In this document: one piece after another, positions 52,873 to 63,435 of the stretch
Layout of the letters: each line of letters starts with the position of its first letter
Numbering within the stretch: position 1 is the stretch's first letter
From: Xanthomonas arboricola pv. juglandis
GTDB lineage: Bacteria; Pseudomonadota; Gammaproteobacteria; Xanthomonadales; Xanthomonadaceae
NCBI RefSeq assembly: GCF_001013475.1
Contig: NZ_JZEF01000005.1
Span: forward strand, 259,440 to 323,439
Direction of reading: 5' to 3'
DNA: 64,000 nt
Program-made: the position numbers and the translations under genes
Notes under the pieces: generated by a model
What the model saw: the letters and a program-made list of their open reading frames with translations, nothing else
What the model was told of the DNA's origin: nothing
Database searches by the model: none

Positions 52873-54666
52873 TTATGCGGCCAATGCGAGCTTCGCCTTG
52901 CCAGCGACGCTGCGTGAGCTGTTGGCAACACTCTCCACCAACGCAGTCGCCTGATCCTCAAGTGCGCGGGCCGACGATGCCATGGTGTCAACCAAAGCGG
53001 AATTCTGCTGGGTCGCTGCATCCATCTGCGAGATGGTTTGATTGATCTGCTCGATGCCAGCGCTCTGCTCGTGACTGGCCGCGGCAATGCCGCTCATGAT
53101 GTCGTTGACCTGCCGCACCGAGGAAAGCAGTTCTTCCATGGCCTTGCCCGCCACGTTGACCTGCTCCGCGCCCTGCCCCACCTTCGCACCCGAATCGGCG
53201 ATCAGGTCGCGGATCTCCTTGGCCGCCATGGTGCAGCGCTGCGCAAGGCTGCGCACCTCGGACGCGACGACCGCAAAGCCACGCCCCTGCTCGCCGGCCC
53301 GCGCCGCTTCCACGGCCGCGTTCAGGGCAAGGATATTCGTCTGGAACGCGATGCCATCGATGACGGTGATGATTTCGCCAATCTTCCGCGACGACGCCTG
53401 GATTGCCGCCATGGTGCTGACGACACCATTGACCAGCTCACCGCCATGCAACGCGGTCTCCGCGGCCTTGCTCGCCAGCGAATTGGCCTGACGCGCACCT
53501 TCGGCGTTCTTGCGAACGATGCTGGTCATCTCCTCCATGGAGCTTGCAGTCTCCTCGAGCGCCGCCGCCTGCTGCTCCGTGCGCCGCGACAGGTCATCGT
53601 TGCTGCGCACGATGTCGCCTGCCGCACTGCTGAGCGTGTTTGCCACCTCGCCCAGCTGACGCCCGGCTTCCACGTCCATCAATGCTCCAACCGCGCGCAA
53701 CGGCGTGCCATCGGCAGCGCGCTTGGTCAGGCCGCGTGCGCGGAACCAGCGGTACTGGCCGTTCTTGAGCTGCAGGCGATACTCGATATCGAAGTTGGTG
53801 CGGCCACTGCGGTCGTTCAAATGCGCCGCGAACGCGTTCAAAGAACGCTCCTTGTCTTCCGGGTGCAGCCGTGACGCCCAGCTATCGAGCACGTTGGGGA
53901 AGTCCTGCTCGGACTCGAAGCCGAGCAGATGGCGGAACTGCTGCGACCACCAGAATTCGTTATTCGGATTGATCGGGTCACCTGCGATCACGCTCATGTC
54001 CCACAAGCCGTCGCTGAGCATCTGTGAGCCGAGCTCGAAGCGCGTCAGCGTGATGTCGAGGAACTGCTCGCGCTCGCGGCGCTCGGTGATATCGGTGAGC
54101 GAACCCGCCACACGGAGCGGCAAGCCTTGCGCATCGCGCTCGGTGGTGCCGAATGCGCGGAACCAGCGATATTCGCCGGATTTCAGACGCAGGCGGTTTT
54201 CGACGTCGTAGGGCGTTCGACCGCTGCGATCGGCAAGGTGCGCCGCAAAGGCATCCAGCGTCGGCTGCTTGTCATCCGGGTGCAGGCATGCAACCCAGCT
54301 GTCCAGGACATTGGGAAAATCCTGTTCAGAGGCAAAGCCCAGCAGCCGACGCATCTGCGGCGACCACCACACAGGGCTGTCGGGGTGGCTGGGATCGCCG
54401 GCAATGACGCCAATATCCCAGAGCCCGTCGGTCGTACCGCTGGCGACCAGCTCGAAACGGCCCTCCAGATGGCGCAATGCGGTGGCCGCGTCTTCCGCCT
54501 GGGCCTTGGCCAGGTCGCGCTCCTGCTGGGCCGCATACAAGCGTTCGGCCATCTTCTTGAGCAGCAGAGCCGATCCGTTGTTGGGCCACTGCGCACTGCC
54601 GCCTTTCAACGTGGCATCAACCGCCTTGGTCAGTGCGTCCACCTTGTGGCTGTCGGAGAAAAACAT
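52873..54666 (-). CDS. soluble chemoreceptor with two duplicated PAS domains
   Basis: A 597-residue cytoplasmic methyl-accepting protein with no transmembrane helix. Two PAS_3-type domains (about residues 72-190 and 208-325) are close copies of one another: both start with DGLWD, contain the run [12 protein letters not shown], and include DRSGRT and YRWFRA. The signalling domain follows with [20 protein letters not shown] and hairpin [20 protein letters not shown]. The C-terminus ([11 protein letters not shown]) has no CheR pentapeptide. PAS pairs of this type often bind haem or flavin for aerotaxis; no cofactor can be assigned here. The catalase-like gene lies upstream. Confidence 0.9.
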   Translation of the reverse strand: MFFSDSHKVDALTKAVDATLKGGSAQWPNNGSALLLKKMAERLYAAQQERDLAKAQAEDAATALRHLEGRFELVASGTTDGLWDIGVIAGDPSHPDSPVWWSPQMRRLLGFASEQDFPNVLDSWVACLHPDDKQPTLDAFAAHLADRSGRTPYDVENRLRLKSGEYRWFRAFGTTERDAQGLPLRVAGSLTDITERREREQFLDITLTRFELGSQMLSDGLWDMSVIAGDPINPNNEFWWSQQFRHLLGFESEQDFPNVLDSWASRLHPEDKERSLNAFAAHLNDRSGRTNFDIEYRLQLKNGQYRWFRARGLTKRAADGTPLRAVGALMDVEAGRQLGEVANTLSSAAGDIVRSNDDLSRRTEQQAAALEETASSMEEMTSIVRKNAEGARQANSLASKAAETALHGGELVNGVVSTMAAIQASSRKIGEIITVIDGIAFQTNILALNAAVEAARAGEQGRGFAVVASEVRSLAQRCTMAAKEIRDLIADSGAKVGQGAEQVNVAGKAMEELLSSVRQVNDIMSGIAAASHEQSAGIEQINQTISQMDAATQQNSALVDTMASSARALEDQATALVESVANSSRSVAGKAKLALAA

Positions 54667-54974
54667 AGCGGCCTCTGCTGCTTGCGTTGGGGATGCGTCC
54701 CTAGCGGCAGCAATCGGCCGTTCTTGATGGTTCTTTCCCGATCCACCAACCTGGATGAGTCGAGCATTCAGCTAGGCAGAAGCACCAGTCAGTGGATCAA
54801 GCCGGCGCTCTGCTCCTCCTTGCCAAACGTGGCGGCGGTCACCCTGGCATGCCAAGCTGGTCGCCGCAGTCGCTCAACGACTTGTCAAAATCCTTGCCTG
54901 CCAGCTGCGATCCGGGGCACTCCGGCCCGCGGATGCAGAGAGACTGCATGACACGAGGCAAGCAGCGAGGACGG
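54667..54974. other. intergenic region without recognised features
   Basis: 308 bp between the catalase-like stop and the soluble chemoreceptor start on the minus strand. Nothing coding, no hairpin with a T-tract; presumably the receptor promoter. Confidence 0.4.
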
Positions 54975-56051
54975 CTAGACGCCAGTCGGCTCGTGGATCG
55001 GGCAGCGATTGAACTCGGAGCGGAATCGGCGCGAGGCTGCCATCACGATACGGCGCGCCCGGTTGATGGCACCCAGCGGCCGGTGCGCGGCCAAGGCATG
55101 CCAAGGCGAGAAGGCGATGCGGTCTTCCAGCTGCTGCGAGTTCTCTCCGTCCCAACCGGCCTGGCGTTCGACCACCACGCGCGCGACCGCCACAAAGGGG
55201 CTGATGGATTGCGGCCACTCTATCGACGCATCCTCGACCGGCATCTTCTCCATGTCCCGGCACAGCTGCACGCGCAGCTCCCACTCGGCCGGGCTGTCCA
55301 GGGTGCTGATGGCGTGATGAACGGCCTCGCGCTGCGCGTCCTGGGAGTCGCCAACTTCCTGCCCATCGAGTTCAACGAGATTGCTGGACACCGGCGCCAG
55401 CGAGAACTTGGCGACGTAACGCCCGTAGAGGTACGGCACCTGCGAGAAAAACGTCTCGCCCAGCGGATGAACCTGCGGCTGTCCGCCCATCTGCTTGATG
55501 CGGCCGCTTCCCCCGCCGATCTTTTCAAGCGTGTGCTCGACACCCCGAAGCACTTTCGAAAGTGCCGCCTTGGCGCCCGGCGCCTTTTCCGTGGTCGTCG
55601 CCAGCACGCGGAAGTTACGCAAGAACCCGTCGGGACCCGGGGTGGTGAAAGAAGGGCCGTTGACCATCAAGAAATCCTGGCTGTGCTTCTCGTCTCCGCC
55701 CTCGACGCGCTCGCCGCTGACACCCAACACCTTCAACGCCAGGGCACGCGGAGTGGACACAGCATCGCTCAGTTGCTCTGCAGGTGGCGATGACAGGCGG
55801 ATGTAAGCATCGTATTGCCCAGGCCCTGCGAACAGGCCTTGTCGCAGCTCTTCGGGCAGATCGTTGAATACGCTGAGCCTGGCGGTAAACAGGCCCTGCC
55901 CTTTCGCATGAACTGCGCGGTGCGCATGCCCTTCCTTTTCCGCCACGGTCGTTGCCATGTCAACGAACAGCGCTTCCAGGGAATGAATGGTTTCCTGCTC
56001 GCTGACGCTGGGCGTTTCCAGATCGGGGCGATATTCGACGGGCGCGTTCAT
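54975..56051 (-). CDS. catalase-like domain protein, short form
   Basis: A 358-residue catalase-superfamily protein of the short, haem-dependent peroxidase/SrpA-like group. The distal histidine region HRAVHAKGQGLFTARL and the SQDFLMVNGPSF element (catalase distal Asn) are intact. Near the C-terminus, INRARRIVMAASRRFR has methionine (M337) at the place where, to my recollection, such proteins carry the haem-binding tyrosine. If right, haem binding would be altered. Probable role: peroxide handling. ATG 56051 is the start; the chemoreceptor gene follows after 308 bp. Confidence 0.8.
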   Translation of the reverse strand: MNAPVEYRPDLETPSVSEQETIHSLEALFVDMATTVAEKEGHAHRAVHAKGQGLFTARLSVFNDLPEELRQGLFAGPGQYDAYIRLSSPPAEQLSDAVSTPRALALKVLGVSGERVEGGDEKHSQDFLMVNGPSFTTPGPDGFLRNFRVLATTTEKAPGAKAALSKVLRGVEHTLEKIGGGSGRIKQMGGQPQVHPLGETFFSQVPYLYGRYVAKFSLAPVSSNLVELDGQEVGDSQDAQREAVHHAISTLDSPAEWELRVQLCRDMEKMPVEDASIEWPQSISPFVAVARVVVERQAGWDGENSQQLEDRIAFSPWHALAAHRPLGAINRARRIVMAASRRFRSEFNRCPIHEPTGV

Positions 56052-57058
56052 GAGGTTCCTGGCTTTATGGCTGGTCAGGCCAATGTGCTACACCCGCTGT
56101 TTACGCTCCGTCGAAGCCAGGGACAGTCACTTGTCGAGGGCCGCACGCCTACTCTGTGCGGCCCTTGCAATGGCAATGGCAAATAGACGCGCGATCCAGC
56201 CTACGCCCGGCATTCCTTTCGTTTTTCTAGTCGAAGCTGCCGCTTCCTTGGAGAAAACCCACGGCAGTCCTTGCAGGCGGCTGATCTTGATCACTTCATG
56301 AACAATTTATAGCCAGGCCACGTCCTTGATGTTGTTCCTCGCTCGCTGCCGCAAGGATTAACTTCCATCAGCACGCCGACACACAGTAATCACTGTTTGA
56401 AAGACGGCGATGTTGTCGCGCTGGCAGCCTGCACCTGCATCGAGGTCAGGGCACCCGCTCAAACAACGCCATATCGCGTTGATCATTCAAGAGCAGCGAA
56501 AGCACGGCGCTGCCATCGGGACGCATCTGCATCCTGGCTTGGCTGTCGCTGAGCCGCCGGCAGTAGCCTCTATCGTTGGCACCGATCCAGGTAGTCAAAG
56601 CACCTGCCTGCGCGCGCTCTCAGAACGGCATAAACCGGCCCTGTGCCGCCGCTGGTGGATAGGATTCCGCACCAATCCCCGGGCGGAATACTGTCAGCCG
56701 CAACAGCCGATGCTGCAGGCAGCACTAAGCAAAGAGCGAGCGCCAATCATGCGAAAGACGCGACGAGGACGATGATGTCGACCGGACATTGGAAGCGCCC
56801 ATGGCGAATTTGACCGCGTGGAAAGGCCGTCCCGGCGTTGCTCAGCATCGGCTGCAGCAATCGCGGGGACGGCAAGCAGATGATGGACATGAACCAGCTG
56901 CTGCGCAGAGACAGACGGCAGAGATTTGCAGACGCGTTGGCCAGATCGGTTGGCAGCTGCCCTGCGCACGGTCCGCTGCAAACGGCACGGCACTGCCTGC
57001 CATGACGAATCGGCGGGTCTCGAAAAAAGCGGGCGTCTTAGTGCTCTGCAGCGACATA
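56052..57058. other. gene-poor kilobase next to tRNA-Ser
   Basis: About 1 kb without a credible gene. The 56170-56400 part is noticeably A/T-richer. Frames on both strands are short or have biased composition; a minus-strand frame near 56450-56600 ends in a plausible LLLNDQRDMALFERVP but has no start, and may be a gene remnant. The region lies directly past the 3-prime end of tRNA-Ser, where integrative elements commonly insert, yet no integrase or attachment repeat was recognised. Confidence 0.4.
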
Positions 57059-57148
57059 TGGCGGAGAGAGTGGGATTCGAACCCACGGAAGGTTTGACCC
57101 TTCGCCGGTTTTCAAGACCGGTGCCTTAAACCGCTCGGCCATCTCTCC
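57059..57148 (-). tRNA. tRNA-Ser (anticodon UGA)
   Basis: A complete 90-base class II tRNA. Acceptor arms GGAGAGA and TCTCTCC pair; anticodon loop CTTGAAA gives anticodon TGA (genomic 57112-57114); the long variable arm GAAGGGTCAAACCTTC is typical of serine; the T arm is GTGGG-TTCGAAT-CCCAC, discriminator G, and CCA is encoded. It reads UCN codons. serS, its charging enzyme, lies 1.8 kb upstream on the same strand. Confidence 0.97.
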
Positions 57149-57468
57149 GATGCTGCTTTGCGTGACCGCCGAAGCGTCGCGTGATCACGCTTGCGCCACG
57201 CGCGATGCGGGTGACGTATGTCGATGGACGCGGCATTGAGCGGCGCCATCTACCCGGGATTGCTCCCGGGCGCGCATTCTCGCATGCCCGGACGCGCTTT
57301 GCTAAGCGCCACGTGTTGTTGAGCTGCACAGCGCTGCCAAGCGGTTCCGCTTGCCGGGTTACGCAGCGTTCTCGATTACGCAGCGCTGCAAGGCGACAGC
57401 GCTGATGTGCCCACGTCGACAACCAGGCGCAGCGCCTGGCCGGCTTCAGCCACGAACAGGCACGGCAC
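57149..57468. other. intergenic region between lysR-like gene and tRNA-Ser
   Basis: 320 bp with no gene. It contains a GC hairpin CCCGGGA-TTGC-TCCCGGG (57253-57270) and one copy of a 16-bp direct repeat (GCCGGCTTCAGCCACG at 57439-57454) whose second copy (57472-57487) covers the last codons of the LysR gene. The tRNA promoter must also lie here. Confidence 0.4.
57253..57270 (-). terminator. GC hairpin downstream of the lysR-like gene
   Basis: Perfect 7-bp stem CCCGGGA/TCCCGGG with a TTGC loop, about 200 bp past the regulator stop and about 105 bp before the tRNA-Ser start. Possible terminator, without a T-tract. Confidence 0.35.
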
Positions 57469-58470
57469 TCAGCCGGCTTCAGCCACGGCCAGACGCGGTG
57501 CAGTCGCGGCCGCACGCTTGAGCTTTTCGGCCAGCTCGGCGCAGTTGCCGCCGCAATCCAGGCGCGAGCGTTCGATTTCCTGCGGCAGGTGTTCGGCCAG
57601 GAAGTCGATAAACACCCGCACCGCCGGCAGCAGGCCGCGGCGCGAGGCGAATACCGCGTGGCAGATGCCTTGCGGCAGCGACCAGTGCGGCAGCACCACT
57701 TCCAGCTCGCCGCTGCGCACTGCCTGGGCGCACACGGTTTCCGGCAGCATGGTGATGCCGAAGCCATCGCGCGCCATCGACTGCAGCAGCGGGAAATCGA
57801 AGCCGGCCAGACGCGGCTGCAGGTCCACGCGGCGCATCTCGCCGTTGGGGCCGTGCAGTTCCCAGCGCTGGTGCGCTTCGTCTTCGCTGGTGCTCATGGT
57901 GGTGTGGTTGGCCAGCTCGCTCGGGTCCTTGGGACGCCCGGCGCGGTCCAGGTATTTGGGGCTGGCCACCAGCAACTCCTGCACCTGACCGAAGCTGCGC
58001 ATCACCAGGCTGCCGTCATCATCCAGGCGCGATCGCACGCGCAGCGCGATGTCGTAGCCTTCGTTGATGACGTCGACGCGGCGATTGCTGATGTTGAGCT
58101 GCAGCCGCACCTTGGGGTACTTGGCCAGGAATTCCGGCAACAGCTTGGGCAGCTGGATCTGCGCCAGCGAGACCGGAACGCTCACACGTACGAGACCGCG
58201 CGGCTCGGCACTGAGACGATCCACCACCTCGCGTGCGGCCTGGGCTTCGGCCAGCATGGTCTGCGCGTGCCGATGCACGCTGGTGCCGACGTCGGTGACC
58301 GCAAAGCGGCGCGTGGAGCGCTGCAGCAGGCGCACGCCAAGATCCGTTTCGAGCTGGCTGATACGGCGGCTCAGCCGCGACTTGGGGATCCCGAGCGCAC
58401 GCTCGGCCGCGGCAAAGCCGCCGTGGTCCACCACCATCGCGAAGTAATACAGGTCATTCAGGTCGTGCAT
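57469..58470 (-). CDS. LysR family transcriptional regulator
   Basis: A 333-residue LysR-type regulator. The helix-turn-helix is in HDLNDLYYFAMVVDHGGFAAAERALGIPKSRLSRRISQLE (about residues 2-41), followed by the linker helix and an effector domain beginning LVRVSVPVSLAQIQL. The LNDLYYFAMVVDHGGF start belongs to the AaeR/DsdC-like subgroup acting on diverse targets. ATG 58470 is preferred; ATG 58485 is in phase. The C-terminal AVAEAG codons are part of a 16-bp direct repeat with downstream DNA. Targets not predictable; it is located between serS and tRNA-Ser. Confidence 0.9.
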   Translation of the reverse strand: MHDLNDLYYFAMVVDHGGFAAAERALGIPKSRLSRRISQLETDLGVRLLQRSTRRFAVTDVGTSVHRHAQTMLAEAQAAREVVDRLSAEPRGLVRVSVPVSLAQIQLPKLLPEFLAKYPKVRLQLNISNRRVDVINEGYDIALRVRSRLDDDGSLVMRSFGQVQELLVASPKYLDRAGRPKDPSELANHTTMSTSEDEAHQRWELHGPNGEMRRVDLQPRLAGFDFPLLQSMARDGFGITMLPETVCAQAVRSGELEVVLPHWSLPQGICHAVFASRRGLLPAVRVFIDFLAEHLPQEIERSRLDCGGNCAELAEKLKRAAATAPRLAVAEAG

Positions 58471-58950
58471 GGCGCAGGCATCCATGGATAGAACGATAAG
58501 CGATATTTAATCACCTTTATTCCAACAGAGCAACGACCTGATACATCAGAAATGTAGTTCCTTGCAGCCAGACCATCGAACTCTTGCGCATGGAGCTTCA
58601 TCTTTTTTACCAAGGCAACGCCCAGCACCCGGCACAGATGTCGGCAGGTAGCGCTCGCTAGATCCGCCGGGATCTTTCAGGCGACGCAACAGGCCGTGCG
58701 CCATGAAAATGCAAACGGGGCCAGTGATGGCCCCGTTCTTGATCAATATTTTCAACAGCTACCCCACCGCAACTTTGGCAGCTGAGCGGCCGCACCTACA
58801 ACATGCTCAACAAGGCTGACGAGCGAGCCGGAGCTGGCAGTCGCCAGTAGAGGCTGCCTGCCTGCCCGGAATCGAACATGAAGACGCACGCCCATTCCAG
58901 GCATCGGCCGCGCCCGTCTGGACACCGCGCAGCCGGTGCCTCGGCCGCTC
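58471..58950. other. intergenic region with serS terminator
   Basis: 480 bp between serS and the lysR-like gene, both on the minus strand. It holds the hairpin at 58714-58737 and presumably the regulator promoter near 58490-58530, where the sequence is A/T-rich (GATATTTAATCACC). No coding frame is convincing. Confidence 0.45.
58714..58737 (-). terminator. hairpin terminator of serS
   Basis: Perfect 10-bp stem AACGGGGCCA/TGGCCCCGTT with a 4-base loop. Read on the minus strand the stem is followed by TGCATTTTC, a modest T-tract, 214 bp past the serS stop, so it is a good intrinsic terminator for that gene. Confidence 0.6.
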
Positions 58951-61006
<2,056 letters not shown>

Positions 61007-61019
61007 GCCCCGCCGATAC

Positions 61020-61050
61020 GCCGCGTCGTGCGCACCGCACACGACGCGGC
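61020..61050 (+). terminator. hairpin terminator after the first tonB-like gene
   Basis: An 11-bp perfect stem GCCGCGTCGTG/CACGACGCGGC with a 9-base loop, 13 bp past the stop codon. No T-tract, but position and stability suit a terminator. Confidence 0.5.
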
Positions 61051-61243
61051 CGGACTGCCGCAATCGACGAACACCACTGCGCGTTAACCGGACAAGGCGG
61101 GGCGAACCAGACGCTGACTCGGCTTGACCAAGCTGAATGTCTACCGCCGTTTAAACCTTCCTGAGCGCCCTGCCTTAGCTGGCCCTCAGGCAAGGCCGAC
61201 CAGACTGGCCACGTCATCCCAAAGATGCGCCAGGAGGCCGGCC

Positions 61244-61822
61244 ATGTCCTTCATCTCCAATCCTTCGTCACACCCTACCCAGGCACTGCCGCCCCGCCCC
61301 GTGCATGCGCAAGACAATGCGGGCGACGACACGGCCGACGGCGCCTCGCCATGGCTGTGGGCGACCCTGCTGGCGTTGCTGGTGGTGGTGCCGACCTGGT
61401 GGTGGGCCCGCAATAGCGATGAATCGTTTGCGACCGACACGCGCCCCGCGCCTGCGGCCAGTCGCCAGATCCTGCCGACCTCGGAGGGTCCGCGTGCGAT
61501 GACCATGATCGCGCACCAACCCGCGCGCGCGGCGATCAGCACCCAAGAAGCGATTCCGCTGCCGGGCAATGCGGTGCCGAGCTACCCGTCGGACATCGCG
61601 CAGGCCGGGATCGCAGGCAGCCGCACCGCGCGACTGCAGCTGGACGTGCAAGGCCGGGTGAGCGATGTGAGCATCGTCGATCGCAGCGGCAGCAATGACC
61701 CGCGCCTGGATGCAGCGGTGATGGACAGCTTACGTCAGTGGCGTTTCAAGCCAGCCACCCGCGATGGCCACGCCGTCGTCAGCAGCGTGCAGGTGCCGGT
61801 GGAGTTCACCGCCGAGCACTGA
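61244..61822 (+). CDS. TonB C-terminal-domain protein (second copy)
   Basis: A 192-residue TonB-related protein. Unlike its neighbour it has a longer N-terminal cytoplasmic part (about 45 residues), a transmembrane helix near 48-64 (WLWATLLALLVVVPTWWW) and no Pro-rich spacer before the TonB C-terminal domain (NAVPSYPSDIAQAGIAGSRTARLQLD, then MDSLRQWRFKPATRDG). The short spacer makes it doubtful that it spans the periplasm in the usual way. GGAGG stands 8 bp before ATG 61244. Confidence 0.83.
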   Translation: MSFISNPSSHPTQALPPRPVHAQDNAGDDTADGASPWLWATLLALLVVVPTWWWARNSDESFATDTRPAPAASRQILPTSEGPRAMTMIAHQPARAAISTQEAIPLPGNAVPSYPSDIAQAGIAGSRTARLQLDVQGRVSDVSIVDRSGSNDPRLDAAVMDSLRQWRFKPATRDGHAVVSSVQVPVEFTAEH

Positions 61823-61994
61823 GCGGGATCATCAACCAAGTCGGATCGCAGTGGCGCCGTGCTGGCTGTAATACGGTATCCAAGCGTTGACTGACAGGCG
61901 TTACAACGCCTTTGGTCGACCGCTCCTCATCCGAAGAGCAGTCCTCAACCAGCAAGACAACTGCCCGCCTTTCCTACTGAAGCCGTTTCACTAC

Positions 61995-63308
61995 TCAGGC
62001 CGTTTCAAGCCCGAAACCGGCGCCCCGCGCCAGGCTGTCGAAGCCCGGGAACGAGGTTGCGACATTGGCCACGTCATTGACCCGCACGCTGCCGGTGGAC
62101 AGCTGCCCGGCAATGGCAAACGCCATCGCGATGCGGTGATCGCCGTGGCTTTCGATCACGCCGCTGCCGATGCTGCCGCCGTGAATGGTGGCACCATCCG
62201 GGGTTTCGTCCACTCGCACGCCCAGCGCGCGCAGCCCGGTGGCCATGGCTGCAAGGCGGTCGGACTCCTTGACCCGCAGTTCGGCAGCGCCGGTGACCAC
62301 CGTCTGCCCGGTTGCCGCAGCGGCGGCCACGAACAGCGCCGGGAATTCGTCGATCATGTCCGGCACCAGCGCTTCGGGAATCTGCGCGCCCTGCAGCGGC
62401 GCATAGCGCACGCGCAGATCCGCCACCGGCTCGCCGCCATGTTCGGCATGACGTTCTTCGGCGATATTTGCGCCCATCAGCCGCAGTGCCGCCAGCAACC
62501 CGGTGCGACGTGGATTCAGGCCCACTGCACGCAGCAGCACCTCCGAACCGGGAATGATGCTGGCTGCCACGATAAAGAACGCCGCCGACGAGAAATCGGC
62601 AGGCACCGCGATATCGGTGGCGCGCAGACGCTGACCACCGCGCAACCGCGCCTTGCCGGGCGAGAAATCGATCTCAACGCCAAACGCGGACAACATGCGC
62701 TCGGTGTAATCGCGGGTGGGATGCGGCTCGCTGACCGACGTCTCTCCCTGCGCATACAGGCCTGCCAGCAACACCGCGGATTTGACCTGCGCACTGGCCA
62801 CCGGCGAGACGAAGTCGATGCCATGCAAGGTCTGGCCGCCGTGCACACGCAACGGCGGGGTGCCGTCGTCCTCGGTGTCGATGCGCGCGCCCATCTGTGC
62901 CAGCGGGCCGGTCACGCGCCGCATCGGGCGCTTGGACAGCGAGTCGTCACCCACTAGCACGCTGTCGAAGCGCTGCGCGGCCAGCAGGCCGGCGAGCAGA
63001 CGCATGCCGGTGCCGGCATTGCCACAGTCCAGCGCCTGGCTAGGCGGCTGCAGGCCATCCACGCCGACGCCGTGCACGATGCGCTGCGATGCCGACGGCG
63101 TGTCGATACGCACACCGAGCTGGGCGAAAATGGCCGCGGTGGAGCGCGTGTCTTCGCCTTCGAGAAAGCCTTCGATCTGCGAGACGCCATCGGCGAGCGC
63201 GGCGAACATCACTGCGCGATGCGAGACCGACTTGTCGCCGGGGATTGCCAGGCTGCCCTGCAATGCGCTGCCCTGCCGGGCGATCCAGTGGTGTGTGCTG
63301 CTGCTCAT
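61995..63308 (-). CDS. aroA: 3-phosphoshikimate 1-carboxyvinyltransferase (EPSP synthase)
   Basis: A 437-residue EPSP synthase joining shikimate-3-phosphate and PEP in aromatic amino-acid biosynthesis. Signatures include PGDKSVSHRAVMFAALADG, LDCGNAGTGMRLLAGLL (the PEP/glyphosate loop), LRVKESDRLAAMATGLRALG and SHGDHRIAMAFAIAG. The GNAGTGMR form with G-M instead of T-A-M-R resembles class II enzymes. ATG 63308 (MSSSTHHW) is the start. pheA lies 127 bp upstream on the same strand. Confidence 0.97.
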   Translation of the reverse strand: MSSSTHHWIARQGSALQGSLAIPGDKSVSHRAVMFAALADGVSQIEGFLEGEDTRSTAAIFAQLGVRIDTPSASQRIVHGVGVDGLQPPSQALDCGNAGTGMRLLAGLLAAQRFDSVLVGDDSLSKRPMRRVTGPLAQMGARIDTEDDGTPPLRVHGGQTLHGIDFVSPVASAQVKSAVLLAGLYAQGETSVSEPHPTRDYTERMLSAFGVEIDFSPGKARLRGGQRLRATDIAVPADFSSAAFFIVAASIIPGSEVLLRAVGLNPRRTGLLAALRLMGANIAEERHAEHGGEPVADLRVRYAPLQGAQIPEALVPDMIDEFPALFVAAAAATGQTVVTGAAELRVKESDRLAAMATGLRALGVRVDETPDGATIHGGSIGSGVIESHGDHRIAMAFAIAGQLSTGSVRVNDVANVATSFPGFDSLARGAGFGLETA

Positions 63309-63374
63309 GCGTGTGATCCGATTGCTGCGGCATCGCCCTGTGCGGCGATGCACGTTGAAGAGTGTCGTGGCGCT

Positions 63375-63398
63375 GCCGTCACCTCGGCCGGTGACGGC
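63375..63398 (-). terminator. hairpin between pheA and aroA
   Basis: A perfect 9-bp stem GCCGTCACC/GGTGACGGC with a 6-base loop, in the 127-bp gap after pheA and before aroA. It may be a terminator or attenuator-like structure reducing read-through from pheA into aroA; no leader peptide was found. Confidence 0.45.
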
Positions 63399-63435
63399 GC
63401 GCCCGTCAGGACGGCGCTGGCGTGACGCCCGGCGC

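Noticed and set aside
56694..57086. Minus-strand frame running into tRNA-Ser
   Set aside because: It includes part of the tRNA and has biased composition and no recognisable domain.
57126..57767. Minus-strand frame of 213 codons overlapping the LysR gene end
   Set aside because: The LysR protein is clear in another frame; this one is Arg/Cys/Ala-rich and crosses intergenic DNA and the tRNA.
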